A stretch of DNA of 64,000 nt from Saturnia japonica (lineage: Eukaryota > Arthropoda > Insecta > Lepidoptera > Saturniidae), in assembly GCA_033032175.1 (NCBI GenBank), contig CM065331.1, positions 10,664,370 through 10,728,369 on the forward strand, in the 5' to 3' direction. A program made the translations under genes and the position numbers. The notes beneath the pieces were generated by a model, which was not told the origin of the DNA, ran no database searches, and saw only the letters and a list, made by a program, of their open reading frames with translations. This document shows, piece after piece, positions 23,202-35,039 of the stretch. Each line of letters opens with the position of its first letter. The stretch's first letter is position 1.

Positions 23202-25634
23202 TTATCCTTTTCACGGTTGCACATAAATACAACTCAAAGTATATACCTACCTATTCATTTAGTTATAATAAAAATAACGTAAGCAATGTCTTTCATATGC
23301 TTCCCTTCTTTTTCGTATTTTAACTACTCGCCGTGTTTTATATACATTGGTTGGTCCCGAAACAAGATAACCAAAAAAAAAAGATTCTATGAAGAGTTTA
23401 TCAGCATGTGTATGGTGGTCGTGACCCAGTCGGGTAGAGGACGCGATCACCTAACATGATTACTGGATATAGAAGAGATAATCCGGGAACGCGATACGTC
23501 TATATGCATGACACTAAGGCGGGTGTTATACGTTTCCATCTAATGTATGGTAGTCTAAAAGTCTCTGTTAAAACTATTAGTACAAAAAACTTGGCACTAA
23601 CTCAATCATAATGCGGATAGTGCATGAGTTAGCATCTTTTGTAGTTAACTATGCGGAACTTTTATGTAAAATATCAAACCAAAAGCTAAAATTGCCGATA
23701 TCAATGTTGCATCATAATAGTTTCCTTTTGGAAAGATTTTTATGGGTTGTACTTACCATATCAAGAGATTTGAATTACCTAATATTTCATGGTTTTATTA
23801 AGATGTTTTGATGACAAACTATAATCATAAAACGATATTGAGTATTGTTAACATAAGCGCCTACTAAAATGATGATAGCAAAGCTTCCTGAGAAAATTTT
23901 GTTCACTTTTGCTTTAAAAATATTATGTACAAATAATTCTATGGTGTATTTATTATACATTTGAGGAATTGAGCAGTTATTTATTTAAGATTAAATAATA
24001 ACAAAGCTTCACAAAATAAATTTCACATAAAAAAGTTAACTTTAGTGCCACCTGTTGTCAAGTAGATAAAACAAAAATTACACGAAATACTTTTCTAATA
24101 CATAGATAATTAAAATATTACGTTAGGTTTAGGCTGGCAAAGATGCATTGATTGCATGGGTGATTACTTCGATTAATACAAATAAAAAATACATGAAAAA
24201 AATTCGTTTCAAGTTTTTCATACAAAACGGCAATTTCATAGGTAAAGACCTATTATTAAACTCCTAAAATCATTCTAAAATATTGTACTTTCCACTTTAC
24301 TTTCAATAAAATGTGATTATGGTCAAACGTCGACTAGTTTATTTAAAACAACTTACAATTAAAAGACAAATGTAATTTAAAAAAAGTTTAATTGTTTTTA
24401 CATATGACGTAAAAATTGAATATGAAGTTTTTCTCAAAAGCTTACCAACATAACTTCTACAACATCGCTAAAACAGATAAATATCTGTACATTCATCGGC
24501 GACCCTTGCAAAATTTTTGATAAATTACACAATCGTTGTCGCTTTTACACTACATACGTGTACAATGCGTTAGACTGAGATAGCACAGTTATAAATATGA
24601 CTGGGGGCTCTTGAATCCAGTAATATCTTTATTGGAACACTTACTTAGATTGTTTAGTTTTATTCATTTTGTTGTGAGGCTTTTATATTGGCTAATTTTG
24701 CCCCGTAGTTCTACTCGCTTAAAATGAATCCTACTATACATACATACAGGCTTGATTTGCCGTAAGATTTGTTAAACTGAGACATGTCTTACATGTTCTA
24801 CATCTACAACTTCGATTAAGTACTTTGTTAGAGTTTTTGGGAGGATCTTGGTAGAAATGTAGTAAAAATAATGTATTTAATTTTAAAAAAGCTGAAGAAG
24901 ATGATTAATTTGCTAAATGAGTTAACATTGCACTAACTTGACGGCGGACTAATGAACTATTATGTCTGCATCTCTCAAATGTTTCGTGTGTGTTTCCAAA
25001 CGCCGGCATCACACGCTAAAGTACTTTCATCTAATCAAGATCCAATCACAGAATAAATGTGAATCCCTCACAGATAAGCAAATGCAATAACAGATAGTCG
25101 CCCCAGCGCATCTGCCCTTTATATCCTTCGATACATGTTGCTTAGCGACATTTTGCATTTCGACACTATCTGCGAATAAATCTAATATTACTGCAACAAG
25201 TTTATTCGCGGATCCGGTTGTGTAAAGAGAACGTTGAAGTCTTCAAATGTCACGTGTGAGATATCATGATATATATTTAGGTAGGTACAGCATCGCACGA
25301 TAGATGTTGTAAAGATTATTTAACAAGTAGATATATATGTAGAGAGCTCAAATAATCTTTAAGTAAATAATTGGGCCGACCGAGTTCCGCTCGGTGTTTT
25401 ACAAAAAACAAAACACATTATCGAAATACAAAGTTTCGTCCAAATCGCTGGAGCCGATTAAGAGAAACCTATCTATCTAATATTTAAAAGCTTATATATC
25501 TGAAGCGGAAAAAATTTGTTTGTTTGTTTAAACTAATCTCTGGAACTACCAGTCAGATTCGTAAAAGTTATTTTTGTTTATGATAGCCAGACTCTCGAGG
25601 AATAGTATAGGCTAGGCTAGTATAGGAATTAACA
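23202..25634. other. No gene seen
   Basis: 23335-23450 carries a dispersed repeat (GGTCCCGAAACAAGATAACC) also seen near 39175 and 48700. 25490-25600 is a 5' fragment of H2. The rest is AT-rich filler. Confidence 0.4.
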
Positions 25635-25870
25635 TCATCATCACCTCAGTGAAAAGTTGTTATAGGTTTTCCCCAATAATCACTACACTGAGTTGTCCTG
25701 CGCTATATGCATCGAGCGGGTTGCCGCTACTCTTAACAGGTCATCGGTCACCCTGTGGTGGGTTTGCCAGCGGCGCCCACGCTGCGTTTTCATTAGGAAT
25801 GCTATATTCTATTGATGCAAATGAAAATATAATCAAAGCGCCATCTATGAACAACCCTTTTAACTAACAT
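25635..25870 (-). pseudogene. RTE-like LINE 3' end, copy in composite block B
   Basis: Reverse-orientation homologue of 14705-14955: CATCATCATC tail, then sequence encoding on the minus strand the GRRWQTHHRVTDDL-like end. Followed in order by the same flank and H2 element as in block A. Confidence 0.7.
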
Positions 25871-26011
25871 GACGGCTGTTAGATTGTTTACGTTGTATAG
25901 TGTGCGAAATATTTGTACCACGGATCATCTAGATATATCTATTTTTGAACTACCCAACCGGGAAAGATCCCTCTGTACTCGGACGTGTGGCAACCCTAAG
26001 TTAGTATGTAA

Positions 26012-26621
26012 TCTATACTTAATATAATAAAGCGGGTTTTTTTTGTTTGTTTGTTTACACAAACTAATCTCTGGAACTACCAGTCAGATTTGGAAAATTC
26101 TTTTTGTATGTTATATTCAGACTCTTATCAAGGCTATTTTTAAGATTTGGCTCTCAGATAGCCTTGAAATATTGATTTTTGTTACGTAAGTTGGAAAGTC
26201 GAGGTCCACCCGAACTGCTTTATCCACGTGCGCTGGCGTAATCGTTAATGATACGGAAATATAATGTTCTATAATATTATTGGTCCTTAGTATATCTAAA
26301 ACAAGTCGGCCATAGCATATGCCTATCTCTTATATATAAGCCACAATAAGGAAGTTTGTGACAAGGATTTGTTGAAAATGAAAGAGTGATTTATATGCAT
26401 TATTTTTAGAGATGGCATATTAATCCTTACAAACAAAACTTACATCATAATAAAGACAATTTTATGAAGTTAAATTTTGCTCTTTAGGGTATGCTATTTG
26501 GACACATAGTTTAGGAGATAAAGGAAAAATTAAAATAATTTGCACTTGCGGGAAGAACAATTATGATAGACGGTTTTTGTCGGATAAAATTAACACGGGT
26601 GAAACCGTGGGGCACAGCTAG
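26012..26621 (+). mobile_element. Helitron-like family H2, copy b, complete
   Basis: A|TCTATACTTAATATAATAAA at the 5' end. The 3' end has hairpin CACGG GTGAAA CCGTG, then GGGCACAGCTAG|T. This is the textbook Helitron layout: TC start, stem-loop about 10 nt before CTRR, insertion between A and T. 610 bp, non-coding. Confidence 0.8.
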
Positions 26622-26739
26622 TTACATATAACTTACAAGAATTGCTCACTTAATAGTATTAGATCGGATGGATAAATTCTACAGTTTTTTTTTAATTCCC
26701 TGATAAACATCTATTTTTTCTGTGGTGAGTAGGGTTTCC

Positions 26740-26880
26740 ACAGGTCCTTGCGGTGGAGGGTTCAGGGTCAGCAACGCGCTAGTTATATTTATTTACAAGC
26801 AGTCATAGGCTACAGTAGCCGCTTACAATCAGGCGGGCCGTATGCTTGTTTGCCACCTCAGTACTTTTAAAGTATAAAAA
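26740..26880 (+). repeat. LINE 3' UTR fragment
   Basis: CAATCAGGCGGGCCGTATGC, TTGTTTGCCACCTCAGTAC, shared with 52150-52200; a common tail of lepidopteran LINEs. Confidence 0.5.
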
Positions 26881-27194
26881 GGACACTAATCACGAATATG
26901 ATATTTTTTCTTTGCATGTCTATTTGTATGTCCGGTTTGTAAAAACCAACTTGATAGATTTGTATACACGCAAAGTTTACGTTATTCCTCAATTGACAGG
27001 CTTTCAGAATAATCTTTTAGATAGTGTAAAAAACACTTAGTAAGACTAAGTAAGTAAGTACTAAATAAGTTCAAGAATCATTTACGCAACTTTCTTTTTG
27101 TGAAAATGTCGACTATTAAGTGGACGATAATGGACTTATCTCTGTGCATCCCCTCAAAACTCTAACGAAGTGTATACGATATATAAGTATACCG

Positions 27195-27360
27195 ACAGTT
27201 AAAAAACATTGATCGACCCGATCGAATTTGTTGCCGGCTTTTCTCGGTGTCTAGGATGTTTTCTGAACCGGCAGTAGATAGGGTTTTAACGTTTACAAGT
27301 GCCTTCTTAGTTAGTGCCTCTGTTGAATAGAAAATATTTTCTGATTTTGATTTTGAAAAC
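27195..27360 (+). repeat. LINE 3' end with TTTTGA tail
   Basis: GTTGCCGGCTTTTCTCGGTG, TTCTGAACCGGCAGTAGAT, ending in GATTTTGATTTTGA. The reverse-orientation relative is at about 56020-56165. Lies 120 bp beyond the stop of the protease homologue. Confidence 0.6.
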
Positions 27361-27480
27361 TAAAGCGATAATTTTGCCAGAACAGAGGTAAAGAAAAGAA
27401 AATTATAAACACACTTTGTAAAATTATTTCCAATTTTTAACCACGATTTAACAATTCGCTTAAAAGAAACTAAAATTAAA

Positions 27481-28332
27481 TCATCCATAATAAGTAGTGT
27501 GTGTCGATTTTAATATCCAATTCGTATAGTATGAGACATTCGTAAACATCGCCAACTTCGTGTCACAATCTCTGGGTCTGACGGCCAACACGCCGGCAAC
27601 CTTGTCATCGTTATAAATCGGACCAAACTCATGAACGAAACAATCATCATATTCAGACATATCAACGCAAATCATAGACTCATCAGTCTCGACTCCGTAC
27701 CCTTCGAAACACTTGCTTTTATTCACGATTTTGAGGTCAAACGTTGCAAAATCATCCGTCAAGTACACCTTCTTGTCCATTCCCGACACAGTCTTCCAAA
27801 TCCCGGCTTCGATCTTCTCCGCTTCCGTTTCGTCGAAGACCGAAGGCTTCATAGTAAAAGGGTACAAATCAACGTTCAACTTCGCAACGGCCAAATCATA
27901 TTTCGGAGTCGGTTTACTCGCGTTAAACTTCTCGTGCAACCTCCAGAAGAGAATTGGGTAAGTGTGCGTGTAATTCCTGGCGTAGTCGTGGAAGAGTAGG
28001 ACCCGGTGAGTGGATCCATGTCTCCTGCAGTGCGCTGACGTCACAATCCATTTTATAAGGATAACGCTAGCGAAACACGAGAAAGACCAAACGTTGGAAG
28101 AGTTCGCCATTACAGCTGCAATGTAAGGGAACCTTTCTACGTAGAACGAAGTATTGTTTTCATTGATGCTTAAAACTCCCATTGACTTTGCAAGCTGGTA
28201 GACGCTTCCGCCGGGATGCACGATGTGCTTCCGCTCTTCCACTGTGATGTCTGTCGCGAACTTTACCATGACGCACACCGCCATGATGGCTATCAGTATG
28301 AGAACTGTTAGGATTATGCAAGCAGCTTTCAT
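27481..28332 (-). CDS. Membrane-anchored serine protease homologue, catalytic Ser replaced by Glu
   Basis: Single-exon 283-residue protein of the chymotrypsin fold (S1 family). Residues 4-24 form a hydrophobic anchor, so it is either a type II membrane protein or has an uncleaved or cleaved signal. Catalytic His101 sits in TSAHC and Asp146 in YDLAVAKL. The Ser motif, normally GDSGGP after Cys, reads CFVHEFGP: Glu235 stands where Ser belongs and His234 where Asp194 belongs. Cysteines C86-C102, C208-C222 and C231-C256 fit the three conserved S1 disulfides. No R/K-IVGG activation cleavage site is seen at the domain start. Inference: a non-catalytic homologue (SPH), perhaps a binding or regulatory protein. 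An in-frame TAA 12 nt upstream fixes the start. A TATAAAT lies only about 10 nt upstream of the ATG, too close to be its TATA box. Confidence 0.8.
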   Translation of the reverse strand: MKAACIILTVLILIAIMAVCVMVKFATDITVEERKHIVHPGGSVYQLAKSMGVLSINENNTSFYVERFPYIAAVMANSSNVWSFSCFASVILIKWIVTSAHCRRHGSTHRVLLFHDYARNYTHTYPILFWRLHEKFNASKPTPKYDLAVAKLNVDLYPFTMKPSVFDETEAEKIEAGIWKTVSGMDKKVYLTDDFATFDLKIVNKSKCFEGYGVETDESMICVDMSEYDDCFVHEFGPIYNDDKVAGVLAVRPRDCDTKLAMFTNVSYYTNWILKSTHTTYYG

Positions 28333-29700
28333 TATTGCAATTTATACTGGTTATGTTGACATGATTTTGATGATGTCGTGAATTGTGACAAATTGACAGA
28401 TGTAACTGAATAGGACGGAATGAGGTAGAATTGTTTAAAGGTTGCTATATTTTACTTGCTGCTCGAATAAGCCAAAATAGTAATTTTAGGGTTATTTATT
28501 TAGTATATATTTAAGTATCATAGACTTGCATTTTATATATCGGCATGGGTCTTTACAATAATGACATATCCTAATTATTTCTTTCGAAGTTTTTAATTAG
28601 GTCTTGCCCGTGTGCTTCTAATTTCTCGCAATGGTTTGTTGATTTGATCCACTTATGTGAATTACGGTACCGGTCTCGGCTTTCGTTTCTAAGCAAATCA
28701 ACATTGTTTTATATTTAACGTCATTTTATTCCATAAATTAAATGGAGTGTAAGTGCTTTTTCTGAGTTTCGCAGAAAGAGGCAAGGTTGTAAGGCATTTT
28801 CTAATACTCGGCACTCTTAAATCGATAAGCTCTTAAAGTTGTGTTTCAGCATCTAAACTTTAGACCCAGTCCTCCATTAGACTTTTAGGGTCACAACATC
28901 ACTTAAAATTAAAAGTGATATAATAGCCAAACAACTTACAAAAATATGATTTTCTAGTCTATAAAAATATGATATGTATGTGTATGTATCTATTTATGTC
29001 TATTTTTTTGTTTTTTTTTTTCTGTAGGTTAACCGGTTTGATGGATTTTAAGTTATCGAGTGGGTCGTTTCGTTAGTTGGGAGTCTCTATCGTCTCCATA
29101 TCAAAAAGAGAGAGGCAATATTGTTTTTAGTATTCGTATAGTTGCAGTCTGGGATTTATTGAAATGGTTACTTGATTAGTCTTGTTTATTCCGTTTACCA
29201 TAAATCAGAGTCTTCACGATTCAAAGATAGAATCGAATCGAAATTACATTATACTTAAACGTTTATAAGTATTATGATATAGTCAGCTGCATTCTCTAAG
29301 GGTGCTTTTCGTGGACGTAATAATGGGGATGTTTGTCATAAAAATATTTACTACGTTAGTTTCTAAACCGTGATGAATTTAATTTGCAACTTTATCTTGC
29401 GATATGAATTCATCTCTAGGGGAGAAGGGACCGAACCTTACAGGGGGAGGAATTTTCTGCTTCCACGATTTTTCAGATATTACGAACTTTGTTTTAATTA
29501 AAATGAATTAACGACGGGTGTACAGTTCTCTTTATTTTACTTGTTCAATACTAACAATGTCTATTTCTAAAGACTGGACCTAGGTCTTATTGTAGATTCC
29601 GTTGTTTTTAGTACGACAATGTGAAGGTAAAAAAAAATGATTACAACTTTTAAACTCCGTTTCTTCAACACGACGCGACGTATGCCCGGTAACTTTTTAT
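28333..29700. other. No gene seen upstream of the protease homologue
   Basis: 28975-29110 has a decayed repeat Z copy (GATGGATTTTAAGTTATCGA). No upstream exon for the protease homologue was recognised. Confidence 0.4.
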
Positions 29701-30210
29701 TCATCAATACAATTCATAAAATTGAAGTGTCTGTTTGTAATGTCAAAATAACAGGTTATTACTAAATGCATTTAAGATTATATATGATACCTATAACAAA
29801 AAGCCCATTTTTTAAATTTTGTCTGTCTGTCTGTGTGTTCCGGGTAATCTCCGAAACGGTTGGACCGATTTTGACGGGACTTTCACTGATAGATAGCTAA
29901 TGATATAGGAAGTAACTTAGGCTACTTTTATTTTAGAAAAAGAATAAGGGTTCTGCACAAATAAAAAAAACTGCTCATGGTGAATCAATTCGGGTGCTTA
30001 AATGGCTTATGCTGAGTAAACCATAAGAGATATAGCAAATTAATGTACTACATAATTATATGCATTAAAAAGATCTACAAAAAAGGCCGGGAGAGTATAT
30101 ATCTATCTTCTAAGGAACACCCACAATAAGCATTTTTGTATTTAAAATAGCCGGGAGCGGGGGAGCAAGATTCGCGCGGCCATTCTGTAGTACACGGTAG
30201 GGCACAGCTA
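29701..30210 (+). mobile_element. Helitron-like family H1, copy 2
   Basis: Starts TCATCAATACAATTCATAAA, like copy 4, so the family begins with TC. Its 3' end has decayed to GGGCACAGCTAT. It ends about 70 bp before the Jockey insertion. Confidence 0.7.
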
Positions 30211-30278
30211 TTTATAAATTACAAAAGTAACGTTATTCTTCGATGAAATTTGTAAGATAAATACAACGGATAAGTTGC

Positions 30279-30289
30279 ATTGTCTTGGG
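30279..30289. repeat. Target-site duplication, 3' side of Jockey LINE
   Basis: ATTGTCTTGGG directly abuts the 22-nt T run that is the LINE A tail. An identical copy is at 34081-34091. Confidence 0.9.
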
Positions 30290-30817
30290 TTTTTTTTTTT
30301 TTTTTTTTTTTAGAACTGACTACACTGTTAGCCTTAAGGGCTTTAAAGCCGCTGCGGCTTTTACAGCTTCACCGGACTTGGGGGCGAGCGCAGAGGGCAC
30401 TCAGCCGCGAAAGTTTTGTGGACGACTCGCACGAGGGTGCCAAAGTGGCCGGACCTCGGCTCGGGCGGTCGTCGCGTTCGCAAATAGGTCGCGATCTATT
30501 CGAATCCCTACACCTACGATTCGAGCTAACTAAATATACACATAGGCACGTTCCCTTCCTCCTGGGAGGACGGAAGGAACCGTGCGTATGTGTATTCAAT
30601 AATCGGAATGTTTCTACACTAACTAGCGCTAACTAACTAGCGTAAAAAAAGAAAAAAAAAAGGTCCCTCACAGAACCTATGTACCTGTGTGGTGTGCACG
30701 TGTGTATGTTCATACGTGTGTAGTGTTGTATGTAGGTAGCTAAGTGATGCACGTACAGTGTCACTTGTATCGCGCGGGCGGTTGCCTGACCCAAGGGTTT
30801 CACACCGAGGAACGGAC

Positions 30818-33710
30818 CTAGGCTTGGGTTACCGCTAGAGAAGGTGGACGTGACGGGTGTGCTGGAGCGAAATTGACCGCCCGCCCTCTGCGGAGAGAAC
30901 GGTGGTTTCGCGGGCGTGGGCGCTGGCACGCTCTGTTTGGAGAGACGGATGTGTAATATTTATTCGAATTTTCGATGTGATCGTCGGGATCAATAAAAAT
31001 ATTGCGCGGCCGGCGTTTGCACCGGATGTCCGTGGGTGCCGGAACATAAGTGGCGGCTGTTTTTATTAACGGATTCGCGTGGTTCGACGCGGTGTCGAAA
31101 TACGAACGGGAGAGCTGTTTAACGTAGGCATGTATCGAAGGAAGCTCCATATCTCTATGGAGATCTACGCTTCGAACATACCACGGGGCCCCGGTGAGAC
31201 GATAGAGGAACCTATTCTGTATCGATTGTAACCGTTTGAAACTCGACTCGGACATATGTGCGAACACGGCGCAACTGTATGTCAAAATTGGTCGAATACA
31301 CGTCTTGTAGAGCGTGAGCTTATGTCGCGTGGACATTTTACTCACCGAACACAACAGAGGATGCAACCGGCCCAGGACCCACGCGGCCCTGTTCCTAACC
31401 TTACGGATGTGGGGTCTAAAAGAGAGCCTACTATCTAGGGTTACCCCTAGATATTTGGTCTCTCTTACATACGGAATCGGATTATCGTAGAGCTTAACAG
31501 GTTTAAGCTTCCACGGTATCTGTGACGAATCCGCATCGAAGAGCATCGCGGCGCTCTTCGAGGGATTAACGGCTATACGCCACTCGTAACCACTTCCCGA
31601 GAGTGGTCACGGAGCGTTGGACTTTGTGTCTGAGGTGGGATCTATTCCTATCTGAGGCATATAAGACTGTATCGTCAGCGTATAGCCCTACCTCGACCTC
31701 CGGGAGTCGAGGTAGGTCACTGACGTACAGGTTAAATAGGCTAGGAGCCAGGATCGAACCTTGGGGAACGCCTGAGCGTATTGGACGGGGCGTGGACAAT
31801 TCACCTTCCACTCTATAGCGAAAGGTGCGATCTGTTAGATAGTCGCGAATTATTTTAATTAGCCTATCGGGGACTTCAAAGTGATACAACTTGTAGATCA
31901 ATCCCTCGTGCCAGACCTTATCGAAGGCCTTGGCAACGTCGAAAAAGACCGCAAGTGTACGGCGGGGTTTATATAATTCAGCAAAATTAAATGCAACGTG
32001 CTCCGTGAGGCGGTGCACTTGATGAGTGCAAGAATATCTAGCACGGAAACCGAATTGCTCAGGCGGATAGAGGTCTTTCTCCTCTATTACTGACTTGAGA
32101 CGGTTCAGAAGGATCCGCTCGTACATTTTCCCTAAAGTATTTAGGAGACTGATCGGGCGATAGCTGTCGGGAAGCGACGCGCTCTTGCCGGGCTTACGGA
32201 TACCTATGACTATGGCCTTTTTCCAGGCGGCTGGAAAATGGCAGTGGGCTATGGCTACATTGAAGATGCAGACCAAAAGAGCTATGAGGCGATCGGGAAG
32301 AAGTCTAAGTACTTCATTCCTGATCCCGTCGGGACCTGGTGCTTTTCTAAGCTTAAGGCTTTTTATAATGGAAAGAACCTCCTCAGACGTGACTGGGGAC
32401 AGGGAGTCTGTCGCGGGGAGCTTATCCAGCTCCCGCACGCATCCATCGATACCCTCGACCCGGTCGGTATTTGCATCGACACTGTTCGGAGAGCACTGGC
32501 TCTCCAAACAAGTGGCGAGGCACTCCGCCTTGTCGCTGCTATCGAAGGCGAGCGGTATACCGGGACCCCTCTCGAGGGGGGGCATAAGATAAGAAGCCTC
32601 TATTTTGAGGCTGTGAGCTAATTTCCAGTAAGCCAGATGCGACGGCCTTAGCCCTTCGACGAGGGCGTCCCATCTGTGACTTCTGAGTTCTAATATACGG
32701 GCTCTAACCGATCTTTGAAGTGCGCGTAAACGTGCGCGGTTTTCCTCGGTCGGATAGTGGTCGTGCGCACGAGTCGCCGCGTTCTTTTCCGTCAACAACG
32801 CCCGCACGTCGGCAGGGAGTACGAAGCGGCGATCGCTCGCCTCTTCGACCTCTCTCGAGGCCTCTCCGATGCCGGCCTGCAGGTGGTCGACCAGGGAATC
32901 GATCGCGAGATCTACGTCCGCAACGGACCCCAATACGTCCGGGATCCTATCTAAGTTGGACGAGGACGGCCTGTCCGCAAGATAATGTTTTAGCTTGGCA
33001 TAGTCAACCACTTGGACCGAAGGAGGGCTAGAGTCGTCTGGTTGACCTAGCTGCATGATGACCGGACGGTGGTCGGAGTCGAGCTCGTGTACGACCCGAA
33101 TGAGTCGTAACCGAAGCGCGATACCTTTAATGAGAGCTACATCAAGCACTGTCGGCATACAGTTGTCTTGAAAGTGGGTGGGAGTGGGTGGCGCTATGAC
33201 ATCAAAGTTTAGCACGTTCGTTAGCTCTTCGAGTTTAACCCCATTACTGGAGTCTCTCCAATTGCCAAACGAAGTGTGTCCACAATTGAGGTCACCCGCT
33301 ATAATGACCGATTCACCGAGCGAAAGTAGCTTTTCTAGGTCAGACCTGAGAGGCTCTTTCCTCGGCGAGAGATAAACTGAGACTAACGTTATGGACGGGT
33401 GGTCGGTCATTCCTAGTCTACACACGGATACTTCCATATTGGTAAGTATCGGAGGATCTACCGGCGTACAATATAACGATCGTTTGTAATAAATGAGAGT
33501 GCCGCCCCCGCGGCCGGCCCGGTCATTTCTTACAATATTGTAGTTCGCGATTTTTGGATCACGTTTAGCACGCTTTAAGAGCGTCTCCTGCACTAAAAGA
33601 ACATCTACTTGGTGATCTTTAAGAAAGGTCGCGACGAGATCACGCTGCGGAAGTAGGCTTCGCGCGTTAAAAAATGAAAGATTTAACGCTTTCGGTTTAA
33701 ACTTAGCCAT
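30818..33710 (-). pseudogene. Jockey-type LINE ORF2: AP endonuclease and reverse transcriptase, one frameshift
   Basis: Starts at ATG 33710. Residues 1-220 are an exonuclease-endonuclease-phosphatase domain (SFFNARSLL, VQETLL, AGDLNCGH, and SDHRPV with the catalytic His). Residues about 420-690 form the reverse transcriptase: KAPGPDGIRNEV, SYRPISLLNTLGK, motif A VFFDVAKAFDKVW, motif B GVPQGSILAPSLFN, motif C YADD at 677-680. The frame breaks near 31584 (one base extra or two missing after LGKWLR), giving an early stop at 31566. The other frame then continues through 30818 with the usual C-terminal part (YLGVTLDSRLSF, LYKTCIRPILTYSC). The unbroken length would be about 964 codons. As it stands it would make a truncated protein ending shortly after the active site. 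Confidence 0.9.
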
Positions 33711-33719
33711 TGAAAGGCC

Positions 33720-34080
33720 CTAATTTTTATTACTACTCGCCTCGCGATCGAGACGTTGTAGTGTCTCTACGAGGCGGGGGAACGCGCAAGCGGTCTTGAT
33801 GAGACCGAAGCGCTCCAAATGGTCATTGTATTCGATGAGCTCGCGGATATCGTGCTCGCGGGTGAGCAGTATCATTAGGTCGTTACTATTGACGACAGTG
33901 TTAGCGGGCGCGCGGGGCGCAGGAGCGCGGGGCGCGGGAATATCCATAGCCATAAGGGGCTGTGGATTGGGGCGGCGGGGGCCCCATGCGTTCTGCGATG
34001 AACGCACGGGTTGCGGTTGCACCACGCGGGGTGCGGAGGGGCCAGCGGCGGCCGGGAGCTGGCGCGGGACCGGCAGCGCG
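33720..34080 (-). pseudogene. Jockey-type LINE ORF1, C-terminal remnant
   Basis: A Pro/Ala-rich tail followed by NDLMILLTREHDIRELIEYN, resembling the C-terminus of Jockey-type ORF1 (gag-like) proteins. The stop at 33720 is 9 nt before the ORF2 ATG. The N-terminal part, including any zinc knuckles, was lost by 5' truncation at insertion. An ATG at 34100 that appears to start this frame lies outside the element, in host flank and target-site duplication. Confidence 0.75.
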
Positions 34081-34091
34081 ATTGTCTTGGG
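34081..34091. repeat. Target-site duplication, 5' side of Jockey LINE
   Basis: Second perfect copy of ATTGTCTTGGG, immediately beyond the last LINE base. It fixes the 5' truncation point. Confidence 0.9.
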
Positions 34092-34565
34092 GCTAACCAT
34101 CGACTACATATCGACTAGTCACTATACGGTTATTGCCTGATTAGTTACAGTGAATTTTAAGTCTGTTACGATATGTTAAATGAAAATGAAAAATTCAAGT
34201 GATGAAAAAAATATAAACCTATAACTGACAATTACTTTTTTACAATTTTATTAATGGACAGATGCCCTTGGGTGGCGGCTTACATTTCATGTATTAAGAA
34301 GCTTAATTAAATACTTTCACAGGAACATGTCGGTGATTATTTAGTGGTGTTAATTATACATAGATTGTTCAAATTGTATTGATTGTTTTGTACAAAAAGA
34401 CATCGAGTAATCTATTGAGTATCGGTCGTTTCTTAGCACCGTAACATTTGGGCGACCGAGTGACAACCACGTTGAAAAACGGTCGTTCGCGTGATCTTTA
34501 GATTTCTTGCAGTCAAATAAACTATGTACCTTCTATTTAAAAACTAAACTACTATTGTTGATATA

Positions 34566-34800
34566 CGGCCGTTTTCAATAACATATCTGAGTATACTATC
34601 CCTGATTAGTACTATCTTTAGCTTAAGACAGATATCGGCTTCCTTCTTATTTATCCAAGCTATATGATATGGATATATATTATATAGATACGAAAAACTA
34701 TCCATAATAGGTTATTAAAAAGATAAGTAAGGACAAAAGATTATATTTGTCTATCTTTAGTAACTGAAACAAGGGATAGATAGGTTATTGAAAACGGCCG
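34566..34800. mobile_element. 235-bp MITE with CGGCCGTTTTCAATAAC ends
   Basis: TIR CGGCCGTTTTCAATAACATA at the left and its near-reverse complement at the right end (34775-34800), flanked by ATA on both sides (34563-34565, 34801-34803). The 3-bp duplication would fit a PIF/Harbinger-type origin, but this is inference. Confidence 0.7.
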
Positions 34801-35039
34801 ATAAATAAGCGATATATCGATTGTTCGATAGTGGAAATAAACACGTATTTAACCGTCTATGTGAATTGTGAATATAATGTCATTGGGGTTAACGCACTCT
34901 TCCGCGGCCCTCTAAGATATGTCCAGACATTCTGTTTTATTGCCCTAGTCAATTAGCGATGTATATCCGATTACAAGTTTATGACTTACTGGGGTCAACA
35001 CATTGCCCGTCCGTGCCGCGATTGTATCAGATAAACTTA

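Larger units (their letters stand above)
30290..34080 (-). mobile_element. Jockey-type non-LTR retrotransposon (LINE), 5' truncated
   Basis: The element reads on the minus strand: the tail end of ORF1, a 9-nt gap, ORF2 with endonuclease and reverse transcriptase, a 3' UTR of about 500 bp and a 22-nt A tail (the T run at 30290-30311). It is bounded by an 11-bp direct repeat, ATTGTCTTGGG, at 30279-30289 and 34081-34091, so 34080 is the true 5' truncation point. Apart from one frameshift in ORF2 it is intact, suggesting a fairly recent insertion. Clade is inferred from domain order and motifs. Confidence 0.9.

Noticed and set aside
27631..27999. Plus-strand open frames of 122 and 82 codons
   Set aside because: Antisense to the protease homologue, whose motifs and disulfide pattern are clear.
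28341..28347. TATAAAT as the TATA box of the protease homologue
   Set aside because: It lies about 10 nt before the ATG; transcription from it would start inside the coding region.
32185..32621. Plus-strand open frames of 135 and 127 codons
   Set aside because: They lie wholly opposite the reverse transcriptase of the LINE and have no domain; composition shadow.
34081..34100. ATG at 34100 as the start of LINE ORF1
   Set aside because: It lies in the host flank and target duplication beyond the truncation point at 34080.
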